Shown here piece after piece: positions 63,537-64,000 of a DNA stretch of 64,000 nt. A program made the translations under genes and the position numbers. This DNA is from a bacterium (lineage in GTDB: Bacteria; DRYD01), in the NCBI GenBank assembly GCA_030549815.1, contig JAUQQQ010000007.1, forward strand, positions 59,014-123,013. The letters are read 5' to 3'. The notes under the pieces were generated by a model that was given only the letters and a program-made list of their open reading frames with translations, searched no databases and was not told the origin of the DNA. Position 1 is the stretch's first letter. Each line of letters begins with the position of its first letter.

Positions 63537-64000
63537 TCAATTTTTAGCAAATTCCATTTCTTTCTTATTTCTCTTTTTAAAAATCATAAACAATATTATA
63601 ACAAAAACAAAAGTTAACAAAATACTCATAAAAGCCATGATAGGTAAAATCCAAAGGATAAGAGTGCTTAATAAAATTTTTATACTTACAAGAATATCCT
63701 CGATAAAACTTATTATGGGGTTTGCAGTTCCTGCCGTAGTAGTGGTAGAAGCTAATCTAACTACTCCCTTCGTTCCCATGGAAACTGAAGTTGTAGAAAG
63801 AGCAAGAGTTATTGATATTATCGCATTCTGCCAAGGCTCCAAATTTGCAGAGATAACCGCATATGAAGACAAGAAAGCAATAACAGGTTTTATTACAGTA
63901 TATACACCATCTAAAAAATTATCAACAGCAGGAATCTTATCAGACAATATTTCAATAACAGTAGCAAGGATTAAAAATAACAATACTCTATCATCAGTTA
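63537..64000 (-). CDS. DUF4126 membrane protein, N-terminus beyond window
   Basis: The frame is open to the right edge. Visible residues contain SDKIPAVDNFLDGVYTVIKPV, a small-residue membrane region, TKGVVRLASTTTTAGTANP and ISFIEDILV, all characteristic of DUF4126, then two hydrophobic helices and a basic tail. Function unknown. A TTG at 63983 could act as a start, but homologues extend further upstream, so it is treated as 5'-partial. Confidence 0.8.
   Translation of the reverse strand, partial: TDDRVLLFLILATVIEILSDKIPAVDNFLDGVYTVIKPVIAFLSSYAVISANLEPWQNAIISITLALSTTSVSMGTKGVVRLASTTTTAGTANPIISFIEDILVSIKILLSTLILWILPIMAFMSILLTFVFVIILFMIFKKRNKKEMEFAKN

Overview
The window is a 64 kb stretch of an AT-rich bacterial chromosome. 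Bacterial features are the small 4.5S-type SRP RNA, bacterial-type S7, L32, L20 and S20, UvrB, LspA, HemW, a SigH-like sigma factor, type IV pilin-like proteins and many GGAGG ribosome binding sites. LspA, the pilins and a secreted alpha-2-macroglobulin with a CxEQ thioester motif fit a diderm envelope. An archaeal-type class I FBP aldolase, a cyclic-2,3-diphosphoglycerate synthetase homologue and Lys/Glu-rich proteins suggest a deep-branching, possibly thermophilic lineage. I cannot name the species from the sequence alone; a Calescamantes-like candidate phylum is only a guess.

Layout: (1) 1-4.4 kb: a truncated TPR gene and SRP RNA on minus, then htpX-rpsG-unknown-rpmF on plus. (2) 4.4-8.1 kb: mobile-element debris, then a three-gene pilin-like operon behind a good sigma-70 promoter and a tandem PhoP/WalR-like box array. 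(3) 8.1-11.3 kb: sugar transferase, histidine kinase and cDPG synthetase homologue. (4) 11.4-16.1 kb: a persulfide/sulfur operon (rhodanese-persulfide dioxygenase, TusA, DsrE-like, YeiH, CstR-like repressor, split YeeE/YedE importer). (5) 16.1-17 kb: decayed tnpB and hairpin repeats. (6) 17-28.8 kb: two small membrane proteins, hemW, a GH24 lysozyme, uvrB, lspA, tRNA-Arg, hisC, a DivIC-like protein, a deacetylase-fold protein, a HEAT-like protein, an S2P homologue without its HExxH, FBP aldolase and a PPi-type phosphofructokinase. (7) 28.9-36.2 kb: tandem secreted paralogues, delta-60-repeat lipoproteins, acyl-CoA dehydrogenase, a multiply broken AAA/PD-(D/E)XK gene and more repeats. (8) 36.2-47.8 kb: MinD-like ATPase, hypA, D-aminoacylase, rplT/rpsT, then one long minus-strand series nuoH - (NuoI N-terminus + GltD fusion) - ferredoxin - sigH - icd - mdh - citrate synthase. 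(9) 48-53.3 kb: a Tyr/Gly-rich peptide, hydrogenase protease, class II aldolase, M4-like protease and an EEP-fold nuclease/phosphatase operon, tRNA-Ala and two Cys-containing proteins. (10) 53.6-64 kb: giant alpha-2-macroglobulin, IS debris, OLD-family nuclease, type IIG restriction-modification enzyme and a truncated DUF4126 protein.

The most notable signals are: the complex-I-like module in which NuoI appears split, with its N-terminal segment fused to a GltD-type flavoprotein; PhoP/WalR-like boxes in front of the pilin, nuclease and Tyr-rich-peptide genes, which suggests a phosphate or envelope regulon; genes abutting or overlapping tRNAs with no ribosome binding site; a gene broken by two inverted copies of a tiny GC-rich palindrome; and twin hairpin elements in front of fba and mdh. 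Everything is inferred from reading the sequence; no search was run.
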